Source: Amycolatopsis viridis (GTDB taxonomy: Bacteria; Actinomycetota; Actinomycetes; Mycobacteriales; Pseudonocardiaceae). Taken from it: DNA of 64,000 bases. The notes under the pieces are model-generated. The model did not search any database. It saw only the letters and a list, made by a program, of their open reading frames with translations, and was not told where the DNA came from. Every line of letters starts with the position of its first letter. Position 1 is the stretch's first letter. This document shows, in pieces, positions 29,067-37,565 of the stretch. The stretch covers positions 558,001 through 622,000 of the forward strand of contig NZ_JAANOU010000001.1 in the NCBI RefSeq assembly GCF_011758765.1, given 5' to 3'. The position numbers were made by a program, and so were the translations under genes.

Positions 29067-30038
29067 TTAGCGGACGTCGCTGCGGGCTCTGCGGGGGGTG
29101 GCCTTGGTGGTCTCCGGGCTTGTCTGGCGGCGTTCGACCAGCGTCAACAGGGTCGCTTCGGGTGGGCAGGCGAAGCGGGCGGGGGCGTAGGGGGAGGTGC
29201 CCAGGCCGGCTGAGACGTGCAGCCACATGTGGGCGCCCCAGCGGGAGGCGCCGCGGGCGCGGGAGCGGTCGAGTTCGCAGTTGGTGACGAGGGCGCCGAT
29301 GCCGGGGATGCGCAGCTGTCCGCCGTGGGTGTGGCCGGCGAGCACGAGGTCGTATCCGTCGGCGGCGAACGGGTCGAGGATGCGCGGCTCGGGTGAGTGG
29401 GTGACGCCGAGGCGGAGGGTGGCGGTGTCGGCGGGGCCGGCGATCTCGCGGTAGCGGTCGCGGTGCAGGTGGGGGTCGTCGAGGCCGGCGGCGAACACGG
29501 TCTGCCCGGCGACGGTGAGGGTGCGCCGGACGTGGGTGAGGTCGTGCCAGCCGTGTTCGAGGAACGCCGCACGCAGGTCGCGCCAGGGGAGTTTGGTGCC
29601 GTGGATGCGCTTCTTCTTGCCGCGTGGCATGAGGTAGCGGGCCGGGTTCTTCGGTTTGGGTGCGTAGTAGTCGTTGCTGCCGAACACGAACAGGCCGGGC
29701 CGCTCGAGCAGCGGGCCGAGCGCGCGCAGGACGGCGGGCACGGCTTTGGGGTGGGCGAGGTTGTCGCCGGTGTTGACGACGAGGTCGGGGTCGAGCCGGT
29801 CGAGCGCGGCGACCCAGCGTTGCTTGGTGTGCTGGCCGGGCAGCATGTGCAGGTCGGAGATGTGCAGGACCCGCATCGATTGCGCGCCGGGTGCCAGGAC
29901 GGGCAGTTCGGCCTCGCGGAGCACGAAGTGCCGCCGTTCGATGCCGGAGGCGTACCCGATCGCGGCGGCGCCGAGCGCGACCGTTCCGGCGGCGAGGCGT
30001 TTGGCTGTCAGCTGATGGCTGTCACGGACCGTGCTCAC
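29067..30038 (-). CDS. Membrane-associated metallophosphoesterase (Rv3683-like)
   Basis: The 323-residue protein has an N-terminal hydrophobic segment (residues 14-29) and a calcineurin-like phosphoesterase core with metal-binding motifs DLH (ISDLHMLPGQH), GDN (VVNTGDNLAH), the SND motif and GHTHGGQ. This is the YkuE-like group of membrane-linked dimetal phosphoesterases, in Bacillus acting on lipid or UDP-sugar substrates. It lies downstream of the PBP as Rv3683 does next to ponA2 in Mycobacterium. GTG start. Confidence 0.9.
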   Translation of the reverse strand: MSTVRDSHQLTAKRLAAGTVALGAAAIGYASGIERRHFVLREAELPVLAPGAQSMRVLHISDLHMLPGQHTKQRWVAALDRLDPDLVVNTGDNLAHPKAVPAVLRALGPLLERPGLFVFGSNDYYAPKPKNPARYLMPRGKKKRIHGTKLPWRDLRAAFLEHGWHDLTHVRRTLTVAGQTVFAAGLDDPHLHRDRYREIAGPADTATLRLGVTHSPEPRILDPFAADGYDLVLAGHTHGGQLRIPGIGALVTNCELDRSRARGASRWGAHMWLHVSAGLGTSPYAPARFACPPEATLLTLVERRQTSPETTKATPRRARSDVR

Positions 30039-30092
30039 GCGACCCAGGATACGGGTCGGCGGGCTGGGAACGCCGGGTGTCGCGGGCGGGCA

Positions 30093-30130
30093 CGCACGGC
30101 CGGACCGCGGGTCCGCGGTCCGGCCGTGCG
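30093..30130 (-). terminator. Long GC hairpin after the PBP gene
   Basis: A perfect 18-bp inverted repeat (30093-30110 with 30113-30130) starts 1 bp after the ponA2-like stop and ends 54 bp before the metallophosphoesterase start. It has no T tract. Confidence 0.65.
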
Positions 30131-30131
30131 G

Positions 30132-32294
30132 TCAGCGAGCCCGCTCGTACCGGGGATCCGACGGCGGGAGCGGCAGGATCGGATCGTTGGGCGTGAGGAT
30201 CTTGCTCATCGCGCCGAACCACGTCCGGGCCGGTGTCTTGCCACCGAACATGTTGCCGTTCTCGCAGGTGTAGACGTTGCCGGGCCCCCCGTCGCAGAGA
30301 CCGCCGCTGCCGCCCTCGGGCCGGAACACCATCGCGGAGCCGGCGAGCTGCGGGGTGCCGCCCACGAACGCCGCGGAGCCGTTGCTCTGCGTGGTCCCGG
30401 TCTTGCCGATCATCTGACGGTTCCAGTTGACCTGGGCGGCCGCGGCGGCGGAGGTGCCGCCGGGCTGGTCGTCCTTGCTCATGCCGATCGCCAGCGTGTT
30501 CGCGGCGGCTTCGTCCATCACCTGCTCGCACGGCTGCTCGCTGATCGGGATGGGCTTGCCCGTGCGGTCCTGGACCTGGCCGATCGGCGTGGGCGGGCAC
30601 CAGGTGCCGCCGCTGAGGATCGTCGCGGCGACGTTGGCCATTTCCAGGTTGCTCGTCGCGGACACCCCGAGGGTGAACGCGCCCTGCCCCGGCGATTTGT
30701 CGGTCGGACCGAAGTAGGCGGTCTGCGTCTTGTTCTCGCCCGGGTTCTTCGAGTCCGGCTTGACCTCGCCGCCGCCGATGTTGCGCGACATGGTCTCGCG
30801 CAGGCCGAGCTTGCTCGCCATGTCGACGACCGGCCCCATCCCCGTCTTCTCCTCGAGGATGACGAACGCGGTGTTGGGCGAGGTTTGCAGACCCTGTTGC
30901 AGCGTCATCGTCCGCGTGCCGCCGTCGTAGTCCGTGGCGTTGCCCAGGCAGTACGCGTAGGTGCCCTGGGCCACCAGTGGACATCGCTGGCGGTTGCCGC
31001 CGGTGAACACGTTCGACACGTAGAAGTTGGGCACTTCGAACGTGTCGTAGATGCCCATCACGTGGTTCTGGAGCGCCGCCGCCGAGGTGAAGATCTTGTA
31101 GCTCGACCCGGCGCCACCGGTGTTGTACACACCCGAGGGCAGCGCGTAGGTGGTCTGCCCCGCGCTGGCGTCGGTGCCGTAGTCGCGGTTCGCGGCGAGC
31201 GCGACCACCTCGTGCCGGTTCTTACCGGGCCGCACCAGGGACAGCGTGTTCGCCACGTTCTTCTGCGTCTTGCTGACCTGGGTCTGCGCGGACACCTTCG
31301 CCTCGTGGTTGGCCCGCTGGTCCATCGTGGTGCGGATGGTGTAGCCGCCGCTGTAGAGGTCGGCCTTGGTCATGCCGTGGGAGAGCAGGTAGTCCTGGAC
31401 GTACTGGCAGAAGAACCCGTTCTCCGGGCCGGCGCCGATGCAGTTCGCGGCGGGTTTCGACGGTCCGCCGGGCACCACGCCCAGCGGCTCGGTCTTCATC
31501 CGGTCCGCGTCGGCCTTGGACAGCTTCAGGTTGTCCACCATGCGGTCCAGCACCAGGTTGCGGCGCTCGGTGGCGCGGTCCGGGTGGCTCCACGGGTCGA
31601 ACGCCGGCGGGTTGTTGACCATGCCCGCGAGCAGTGCGGCCTGCGTGACCGACAGCTTGTCCGCCGTGGTGTTGAAGTACGCCTGCGCGGCCGCGCCGAC
31701 GCCGTAGATCTTGCGCGAGAACTCGACCACGTTGAGGTAGCTGGTGAGGAGCTGGTCCTTGGTCATGGTGTGTTCGAGCTGGATCGCGATCCGCGCTTCC
31801 TTGAGCTTGCGGGCGAGCGACTGCTCCTGGGCCTTCTGCTGGCCCACCGGGTCGTCCCGGTAGATCACGTTGATCATGTAGTTCTTGACGTACTGCTGGG
31901 TGAGTGTGGACGCACCCTGGGTGTCCCCGCCGGCGCTGTTGCTCAGCGCCGCACGCAGCGTGCCCTTCCAGTCGACGCCGTGGTGCTCGTAGAACCGCCG
32001 GTCCTCGGTGGAGACCAGGGCCCATTTCATGGCCTCGTTGATCTGGTCGCTCGCCGTCGGAATGCGGTACTGGTCGTACAGCGTGGCGATCTGGTTCCCC
32101 GCCGAATCGGTGATCGTGGTGACCAGCGGCGGCGGGACGTTGGCGAGTTCGGCGGACATGCTGTCGACCGTCTCGCTCGCCCTGTTCGAGGCCACACCCG
32201 CAGCGCCGACCACGGGGAACAGCACCCCGGCGACGAGGATCCCGGCGAGCAGGCACAGGCCGAGGAGTTTGAACAGACCATCCGTCTTGCGCAC
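30132..32294 (-). CDS. ponA2: Class A penicillin-binding protein (PonA2-like)
   Basis: This bifunctional peptidoglycan glycosyltransferase/transpeptidase has 720 residues. One N-terminal membrane helix is followed by a GT51 domain with catalytic Glu in STEDRRFYEHHGVD and the QGASTLTQQYVKN motif. The transpeptidase carries SSYK, SPN and KTGTT motifs. It ends shortly after the transpeptidase with no PASTA domain, unlike M. tuberculosis PonA2. TACCCT ends 7 bp before the GTG start, so the message may be leaderless. It is divergent from the whiB4-like gene as in Mycobacterium. It acts at the outer membrane face in wall synthesis. Confidence 0.95.
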   Translation of the reverse strand: MRKTDGLFKLLGLCLLAGILVAGVLFPVVGAAGVASNRASETVDSMSAELANVPPPLVTTITDSAGNQIATLYDQYRIPTASDQINEAMKWALVSTEDRRFYEHHGVDWKGTLRAALSNSAGGDTQGASTLTQQYVKNYMINVIYRDDPVGQQKAQEQSLARKLKEARIAIQLEHTMTKDQLLTSYLNVVEFSRKIYGVGAAAQAYFNTTADKLSVTQAALLAGMVNNPPAFDPWSHPDRATERRNLVLDRMVDNLKLSKADADRMKTEPLGVVPGGPSKPAANCIGAGPENGFFCQYVQDYLLSHGMTKADLYSGGYTIRTTMDQRANHEAKVSAQTQVSKTQKNVANTLSLVRPGKNRHEVVALAANRDYGTDASAGQTTYALPSGVYNTGGAGSSYKIFTSAAALQNHVMGIYDTFEVPNFYVSNVFTGGNRQRCPLVAQGTYAYCLGNATDYDGGTRTMTLQQGLQTSPNTAFVILEEKTGMGPVVDMASKLGLRETMSRNIGGGEVKPDSKNPGENKTQTAYFGPTDKSPGQGAFTLGVSATSNLEMANVAATILSGGTWCPPTPIGQVQDRTGKPIPISEQPCEQVMDEAAANTLAIGMSKDDQPGGTSAAAAAQVNWNRQMIGKTGTTQSNGSAAFVGGTPQLAGSAMVFRPEGGSGGLCDGGPGNVYTCENGNMFGGKTPARTWFGAMSKILTPNDPILPLPPSDPRYERAR

Positions 32295-32403
32295 GGTGGC
32301 CAGGGTAGTGGGAAGTGATGTTCGGCCGTCGGGCCGCGTGCGCCAAATACCACGGGAACGCCAGAACCGCGAGGTGTTCCGGTAACGAATTTCCTTCGGG
32401 CCC

Positions 32404-32433
32404 TTGGCGATGGGAACCGTCGGCCTCTACAGT
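32404..32433 (+). promoter_or_regulatory. Candidate whiB4 promoter
   Basis: TTGGCG (32404-32409) and TACAGT (32428-32433) are separated by 18 bp, leaving a 5' leader of about 65-70 nt before the ATG. The 213-bp divergent region with ponA2 holds nothing else clear. Confidence 0.4.
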
Positions 32434-32507
32434 CCGTCAACGTCTCACGTACGGCGGAGCCGGGGAGGCTCCGGGTGAGCAGGCACACCACGAGGGGAGC
32501 TTGGGGG

Positions 32508-32798
32508 ATGGAATCCACACCACAGAGCTGGCGCATCCGCGCCCTCTGCCGGGACGCGGATCCGGATGAGCTGTTCGTGCGGGGAGCGGACCAGAACCGG
32601 GCGAAACTGGTCTGCATGGGATGCCCGGTGCGCACCGAGTGCCTGGCCGAGGCGCTGGACAACCGCATCAGCTTCGGGATCTGGGGCGGGATGACCGAGC
32701 GGGAACGCCGGGCCCTGCTGCGCCGCCGGCCGGACGTCGAGTCCTGGTCCGACCTGCTGGACTCGGCGCGGAAGGACTTCGCCGAAGCGGCCTCCTGA
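32508..32798 (+). CDS. whiB4: WhiB4-like iron-sulfur redox regulator
   Basis: The protein of about 96 residues has the four Wbl cysteines (Cys14, CMGC at 36/39, Cys45) that bind a 4Fe-4S cluster and the turn GIWGGMTERERRALL. The stretch DPDELFVRGADQ and the C-terminal SWSDLL are specific to WhiB4, an oxygen/redox-sensitive DNA-binding protein in mycobacteria. ATG 32508 is chosen because of the GA-rich stretch before it; GTG 32475 would add 11 residues. The ponA2-whiB4-Get3 arrangement supports orthology with Rv3681c. Confidence 0.9.
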   Translation: MESTPQSWRIRALCRDADPDELFVRGADQNRAKLVCMGCPVRTECLAEALDNRISFGIWGGMTERERRALLRRRPDVESWSDLLDSARKDFAEAAS

Positions 32799-32811
32799 GG
32801 TCGCCGGCGGG

Positions 32812-33927
32812 TCAGCCGGCCAACCGGTCGCCGATCTCCCGGAGACCACCGAGGTCGTGCACGTCGCTGGGGAGCGCGGGCACCTCGACCAAGGGGACTC
32901 CGGGATGCGCGCGGGTGAAGCGCGCCAGCAGCCGCTTCTCGCGCTCGGCGAGCGCGACCCGGTCGGCGTGCAGCTGGAGCACCGCCGTCGCCAGCGGCGC
33001 GCTCGCCTCCAGCTTCTCGGCCGCGGACAGCGCCGCGGTGGCCGTCAGGTCCGCGAGCACCGGGTGGGTGCGGTTGGCGACCAGCCCGGCCAGCGGCATG
33101 TGCTCGCCGCCGAGGCGCTCCACGAAGTAGCTGGCCTCACGCAGCGCGTCCGGCTCCGGCGCGGCCACCACCAGGAACGACGTGCCCGCCGAGCGCAGCA
33201 GCTCGGAGGTCTTGCGTGCGCGTTCGCGGAACCCGCCGAACATGCTGTCGAAGGCCTGCATGAACGCGGACGCGTCGGCGAGCAGCTGCCCGCCGATGAT
33301 CGTGGACACCGCTTTGGCGAAGATCGTGAACCCGGTGCTGACCACCTTGCGGATGCCCCAGCCGCCGGCTTTCGCGGGGCCGGTCAGCAGCCGGATCATG
33401 CGCCCGTCCAGCGCGCTGGACAGGCGGTTCGGCGCGTCCAGGAAGTCCAGCGCGGACCGGCTCGGCGGGGTGTCCACGACGATCAGGTCCCACTCGTCGG
33501 TGGCCGCGAGCTGGCCCAGCTTCTCCATCGCCATGTATTCCTGCGTCCCGGAGAACGAGGTGGAAATGGTCTGGTAGAAGGGGTTCGCGAGCAGCGCCTC
33601 GGCGCGTTCCGGCCCGGCGTGGGTGCGCACCATGTCGTCGAAGGTGCGCCGCATGTCGAGCATCATCGCCCACAGCTCGCCCTTGGGCTCGAAACCCGCG
33701 ACGGACACCTGCCGCGGGTGGTTGCCCAGCTCCCGCAGCCCGAGGGCCTGGGCCAGCCGCCGCGCCGGGTCGATCGTCAGCACGACGGTCTGCCGTCCCC
33801 GCTCGGCCGCCCGCAGCGCGAGCGCGGCCGCGGTGGTGGTCTTGCCGACGCCGCCCGAGCCGCAGCAGACGACGATCCGGGTCTGCGGGTCGTCGATCAG
33901 CACGTCGATGTCGAGCCGTTCGGTCAT
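32812..33927 (-). CDS. ArsA/Get3-like ATPase, subunit 2 (Rv3680-like)
   Basis: The 371-residue protein has a Walker A loop [12 protein letters not shown], switch motifs ([30 protein letters not shown]) and the ATMAMEKL-like region [12 protein letters not shown] typical of Rv3680. The first Lys of the deviant Walker A (GKGGxGKT) is replaced by Ser, as Ala replaces it in Rv3680, so the trans-acting lysine is absent in this subunit. Its ATG overlaps the partner stop by one base. In mycobacteria Rv3679-Rv3680 form an ATPase complex linked to envelope lipid/glycerol stress; the same role is inferred. Confidence 0.88.
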   Translation of the reverse strand: MTERLDIDVLIDDPQTRIVVCCGSGGVGKTTTAAALALRAAERGRQTVVLTIDPARRLAQALGLRELGNHPRQVSVAGFEPKGELWAMMLDMRRTFDDMVRTHAGPERAEALLANPFYQTISTSFSGTQEYMAMEKLGQLAATDEWDLIVVDTPPSRSALDFLDAPNRLSSALDGRMIRLLTGPAKAGGWGIRKVVSTGFTIFAKAVSTIIGGQLLADASAFMQAFDSMFGGFRERARKTSELLRSAGTSFLVVAAPEPDALREASYFVERLGGEHMPLAGLVANRTHPVLADLTATAALSAAEKLEASAPLATAVLQLHADRVALAEREKRLLARFTRAHPGVPLVEVPALPSDVHDLGGLREIGDRLAG

Positions 33928-34931
33928 CAGCGCACCCCCTGGTCGGTCAGCGACTCGGCGATGTCGTAGAGCGCAGCCAGGTCGATGCCGGTGGACTCCT
34001 CGGGCAGCTCCAGTGTCGGCAGGTCCGCCTCGGCGAGCTGCTCGCGCGCCCGCTGCTCGGCGGCGACCCGGATGGCGTGCTCGACGGTCTCCGCGACCAG
34101 CGCGTCCAGCGTGGCCTCGGGCAGCTCGAGCCCGGCCGCGGCCAAGCCGCTGCGCACGCGCGAGGCGTCCACCCGGCCGTCGGCGGCGGGGGTCACCGAC
34201 CGGGCCGGCAACCGCGGCGGCCGCACCCGGTTGACCAGCACCGCGCCCGGACGCAGGTCGGCGCCGTCCAGCTCGGCCACCGCCTCGACGGTCTCGCGCA
34301 CCGGCATCTCCTCCAGGAGCGTGACCAGGTGGATCACCGTCTCCTCGGAGTGCAGCAACCGCACCACGCCCTCGGCCTGCCCGCGGATGGGGCCGGCCTT
34401 CGCCAGGTCGGTGAGGGCCTTGGTGACGTCGAGGAACTTGACCACGCGCCCGGTGGGGGGCGCGTCGACCACGACCGCGTCGTAGACGTGCCTGCCGTCC
34501 GGTCCGGTGCGCCCGACGCACTCCTTGATCTTGCCGGTGAGCAGCACGTCCCGCAGGCCCGGCGCGAGCGTGGTGGCGAACTCGATCGCCCCCATCCGGC
34601 GCAGGGTCCGGCCGGCGAAGCCCAGGTTGTAGAACATCTCGAAGTACTCGAGCAGCGCCGCTTCCACGTCGATGTGCAGGGCCCGCAGCTCGCCGCCGCC
34701 GGGGACCGCCGCGATGCGCTGCTCGGCGTAGGGCAGCGGCTGGGTGTCGAAGAGCTGCGCGAACCCCTGCCTGCCCTCGACCTCGACCAGCAGCACCCGC
34801 CGCCCGTGGCTGGCGAGCGCGATCCCGAGGGCCGCGGCCATGGTGGTCTTGCCGGTGCCGCCCTTGCCGGTGACGAAGTGCAACCGGGCGCGGGCGAGCT
34901 CGTCGGTCCATCCGGCCAGGGGTGTGCTCAC
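33927..34931 (-). CDS. ArsA/Get3-like ATPase, subunit 1 (Rv3679-like)
   Basis: The 334-residue protein has a canonical deviant Walker A (GKGGTGKTT) with signature lysine, switch [19 protein letters not shown] and a hydrophobic helical region consistent with the Get3/ArsA fold. It is the first gene of a two-gene operon, coupled to the Rv3680-like subunit through TGATG. GTG start 34931. Divergent from the DUF4177 gene, as Rv3679 lies next to Rv3678A. Confidence 0.88.
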   Translation of the reverse strand: MSTPLAGWTDELARARLHFVTGKGGTGKTTMAAALGIALASHGRRVLLVEVEGRQGFAQLFDTQPLPYAEQRIAAVPGGGELRALHIDVEAALLEYFEMFYNLGFAGRTLRRMGAIEFATTLAPGLRDVLLTGKIKECVGRTGPDGRHVYDAVVVDAPPTGRVVKFLDVTKALTDLAKAGPIRGQAEGVVRLLHSEETVIHLVTLLEEMPVRETVEAVAELDGADLRPGAVLVNRVRPPRLPARSVTPAADGRVDASRVRSGLAAAGLELPEATLDALVAETVEHAIRVAAEQRAREQLAEADLPTLELPEESTGIDLAALYDIAESLTDQGVR

Positions 34932-35003
34932 ACGATCCAGCGTAAATGAGCGATCACGCCGCCGCCGCGAGGAGCACTTCCCACCACCACTAGATTGACC
35001 ATC

Positions 35004-35165
35004 ATGAGCGCCACGAAGTGGGAGTACGCCACCGTTCCACTGCTGATCCACGCGACCAAGCAGATCCTCGACCAGTGGGGCGAGGACGGCTGGGAGCTGG
35101 TCACGGTGCTGCCCAACCCGAGCGGGGAGCAGCACGTCGCTTACCTCAAGCGGGTCAAGGCATGA
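35004..35165 (+). CDS. DUF4177-like small protein (Rv3678A-like)
   Basis: The 53-residue protein reads MSATKWEYATVPLLIHATKQ and contains the WGEDGWELVTVLP motif of the DUF4177 family. The function is unknown. TAGATT (34991-34996) ends 7 bp before the ATG and no RBS is seen, so it is probably leaderless. It heads the plus-strand run DUF4177, ridA, unknown 1, with start/stop overlaps; the same small gene sits before ridA (Rv3678A-Rv3678c) in mycobacteria. Confidence 0.85.
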   Translation: MSATKWEYATVPLLIHATKQILDQWGEDGWELVTVLPNPSGEQHVAYLKRVKA

Positions 35166-35227
35166 GCGAGCTCGCGAGCGGAGCGTCGAGCACCGTGCTC
35201 GCCGCGTCCGGGGAGGTGGCGGCATGA
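35162..35227 (+). CDS. Possible 21-codon bridging micro-ORF
   Basis: ATG 35162 lies in an ATGA overlap with the DUF4177 stop, and the frame ends in an ATGA overlap with the ridA start, so one ribosome could pass across all three. The peptide starts MSELASGASS and is low-complexity. Sequences resembling its first 20 bases recur in actinobacterial spacers, so it may be a captured repeat that keeps coupling and not a functional protein. Confidence 0.35.
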   Translation: MSELASGASSTVLAASGEVAA

Positions 35228-35679
35228 GCTGGGGTGAGCGTCTGGCCGAACTGGGGATCGAGCTGCCGGATGCCGTCGCGCCGCTGGCGGCCTACGTGCC
35301 GGCCGTGCGCACCGGATCCCTCGTCTACACCGCCGGCCAGCTGGCGTTCGTCCAGGGCGAGCTCGAAGCGACCGGCAAGGTCGGTGCGGAGGTCAGCCCG
35401 GAGGAGGCCAAGCGGCACGCCCGGACGGCGGTGCTGAACGCGCTGGCGGCCGTCGACGCACTGGTCGGGATCGACTCGATCGTCCGGATCGTGAAGGTCG
35501 TCGGGTTCGTCGCGTCCGCCGAGGGGTTCACCGGGCAGCCGGCCGTGATCAACGGTGCGTCGGAGCTGCTCGGGGAGATCTTCGGCGAGCAGGGCCGGCA
35601 CGCCCGCTCCGCGGTGGGGGTGTCCGAGCTGCCGCTGGGGGCGCCGGTCGAGATCGAACTGATCGCCGAGGTGCGGTGA
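35224..35679 (+). CDS. RidA/YjgF-family protein (Rv3678c-like)
   Basis: The 151-residue protein carries the YjgF/RidA fold signature: VRTGSLVYTAGQLAF, then the region of VLNALAAVDALVGIDSIVRIVKVVGFVASAEGF. The C-terminal motif that supplies the catalytic Arg in deaminase members reads GRHARSAVGVSELPLGAPVEIELIAE, with Arg retained. Members deaminate reactive enamines/imines; this is the longer actinobacterial subtype. GGGGAGG precedes the ATG. It overlaps the next gene by one base. Confidence 0.88.
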   Translation: MSWGERLAELGIELPDAVAPLAAYVPAVRTGSLVYTAGQLAFVQGELEATGKVGAEVSPEEAKRHARTAVLNALAAVDALVGIDSIVRIVKVVGFVASAEGFTGQPAVINGASELLGEIFGEQGRHARSAVGVSELPLGAPVEIELIAEVR

Positions 35680-36311
35680 TGGACGCCCACAAGGACCCCG
35701 ACATCGAGTCCTCGTGCCACGAGCTGCTGCTGCGGCTGGCCGGGCGCCTGCCCGACCGGCTGCTCTGGCGCTACCGGGACTGGCTGGGCGAGGGCGCGAT
35801 GTCGACCTTGGCTCGAACGTTGCCCCGCACCCTGCTCAAGCACAACATCGATCTCGACCAGCCGGAGTATCGCCTGCTGGTGGCGGGTCTCGTGCCGCAC
35901 GGCGCGGACTGGCACCAGGTGAGTTCGACCCTGGGGGTGGACGAGCCCGGCGAGAACCGGTACACATTCTCCCCGAGTGCACCCGATCAGGTGAACTCGG
36001 TTGACTCGGTGTCCGCGCTGCTCCACGCCACCCTGCGGGGTCGGCCGGACGTCGGCGAGGTGCGGCAGAGCTGGCGTCAGCGCACGGGGGAGGACCCCAA
36101 ACGCGTGTTGCTGATCACGGCCCTGTCCGGACTGCCGAGGCTGACTGGGGAGCTGCAGCGGGTCCTGCGGGTGCTGGGGGACGAGGAACCCAGCGTCGAG
36201 GTGATGCCGCCGCGGTTCGAGCTGCCGGAGTACCACCAGGCCGCACTGGCGGGCTCCGAGCTCGTCTGCGTCGGCGCGGTGGACACCGGTCACCGGCTCG
36301 TCGCCGCGTAA
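35679..36311 (+). CDS. Conserved unknown protein, tandem paralogue A
   Basis: This soluble 210-residue protein has no signal or membrane segment. An N-terminal helical part (ELLLRLAGRLPDRLLWRYRDWLGEG) is followed by a C-terminal alpha/beta half with SWRQRTG, RVLLITALSGLPRLTGELQRVLR and a YHQAALAGSELV motif. Each part has a counterpart in the next gene (LLLGLAGRLDDSLLSEARELI; RVVLVEIG; YHEQALTAATAVW). ATG 35679 shares a base with the ridA stop. No family or function recognised. Confidence 0.72.
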   Translation: MDAHKDPDIESSCHELLLRLAGRLPDRLLWRYRDWLGEGAMSTLARTLPRTLLKHNIDLDQPEYRLLVAGLVPHGADWHQVSSTLGVDEPGENRYTFSPSAPDQVNSVDSVSALLHATLRGRPDVGEVRQSWRQRTGEDPKRVLLITALSGLPRLTGELQRVLRVLGDEEPSVEVMPPRFELPEYHQAALAGSELVCVGAVDTGHRLVAA

Positions 36312-36344
36312 CGGCACTCCTGCCGAGCTGGAGGGAGAAGCTAG

Positions 36345-37541
36345 ATGGTGGACGTCCACGACGGGATCGCGAGCGATGGGTTCGCGGTGCCGTTGCGGCT
36401 GCACAACCTGTTGCTGGGGCTGGCAGGCCGCTTGGACGACAGCCTGCTGTCGGAGGCGCGCGAGCTCATCGCGCGGGCGCGCCTCGACGAGGCCGCCGAG
36501 CTGACGACGGGTGCGCTGATCGCGGGCCGGCTGCCGGTCCGCGAGGCCGAACGGCACGAGCTGGCCCTGGTGCTGGAGCTGACCCGGTCGGACGCGACGC
36601 TCGCCGACCAGCTCACGGTGAACGAGCCGGAGGCCGAGACCGGCGTCGGTCACCGCTTCAGCGGGGAGGACCAGCCCGAGCAGGGTGTCGCCGACGCACT
36701 CGATCGCACCCTCCAGGTGCTGCCGGACCTGCGCTCGGTGCACGCGGTGTGGCGCAACACCCCGGCGGGCAGCGTGCCTGGTCCGTTGCCGCAGCGCGTG
36801 GTGCTGGTCGAGATCGGGCCGGAGGGCAATCCGCCGGCCGCCGCGTACCGGATCGACGCCGCGCTGCGCCGCGCCGGGATCCAGTCGGTCGTCGAGGTGA
36901 CCGGGCCGACCACCGACCGCTCCCGCTACCACGAGCAGGCCCTGACCGCGGCGACCGCGGTCTGGCTCTCGGGCGGCGCGGTCCCGCCGTCTGCACCCAC
37001 GCCGCCGGCCCAGCGGCAGGGCGCGGGCCGGCACGTGGCGCACGCCTCGGCCGCGGCCGGGGACGAGCCCGAGGAGCCCGAACCGCCGGCTCCCGAGGAG
37101 ACCGCGCAGCCGGCCGACACCGGCGAGGTGAGCGAAGTCACCCCGCTCGACGAGCCGGAGACGACCGAGGCGGTCGCCGCGCCGGGCGGGCCGGGCCACA
37201 TGTTCAAGCCCCGTGAGCAGGGTCCGGAGCCCGCGCGCGTGGAGAACACGATGGACATGACCTCCGAGGAGGTCGCGCAACTGCGGGCGCAGCTGGCGGC
37301 GGAGGACGGCGAGAAGCCGCGCACGGTGGCATCGGCGACGATCGGCCCGGGCGAGGTGATCGAGATCCCGGAGCTCGACCTGAACGACCCGCAACTGTCC
37401 GAGCGCGACCGGCAGCTCCTGCGTGAGCTGCACGCCGAGCTCGCGGAGCGGGAGCGCGCCGAGTCCGCCAAGGTCCGTGCCAACGGGGTGAGCAGGTCCG
37501 AGGACGACCCGCGTTGGGTGGACGGCTTCTCCGGTTCCTGA
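36345..37541 (+). CDS. Conserved unknown protein, tandem paralogue B with acidic C-terminal extension
   Basis: The first 215 residues resemble the preceding protein in layout and motifs. A long acidic and proline-rich linker (about 225-300; EEPEPPAPEE) follows, then a C-terminal segment with GHMFKPREQGPEP and charged helices (SERDRQLLRELHAELAERERAES) that could form a coiled coil. No signal or membrane helix. GGAGGGAGAAG precedes the ATG. It is probably the end of the DUF4177-ridA-unknown run. The asymmetric pair may form a complex; function unknown. Confidence 0.7.
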   Translation: MVDVHDGIASDGFAVPLRLHNLLLGLAGRLDDSLLSEARELIARARLDEAAELTTGALIAGRLPVREAERHELALVLELTRSDATLADQLTVNEPEAETGVGHRFSGEDQPEQGVADALDRTLQVLPDLRSVHAVWRNTPAGSVPGPLPQRVVLVEIGPEGNPPAAAYRIDAALRRAGIQSVVEVTGPTTDRSRYHEQALTAATAVWLSGGAVPPSAPTPPAQRQGAGRHVAHASAAAGDEPEEPEPPAPEETAQPADTGEVSEVTPLDEPETTEAVAAPGGPGHMFKPREQGPEPARVENTMDMTSEEVAQLRAQLAAEDGEKPRTVASATIGPGEVIEIPELDLNDPQLSERDRQLLRELHAELAERERAESAKVRANGVSRSEDDPRWVDGFSGS

Positions 37542-37565
37542 CGACCACGTAAGTTGCGGTGTGTG

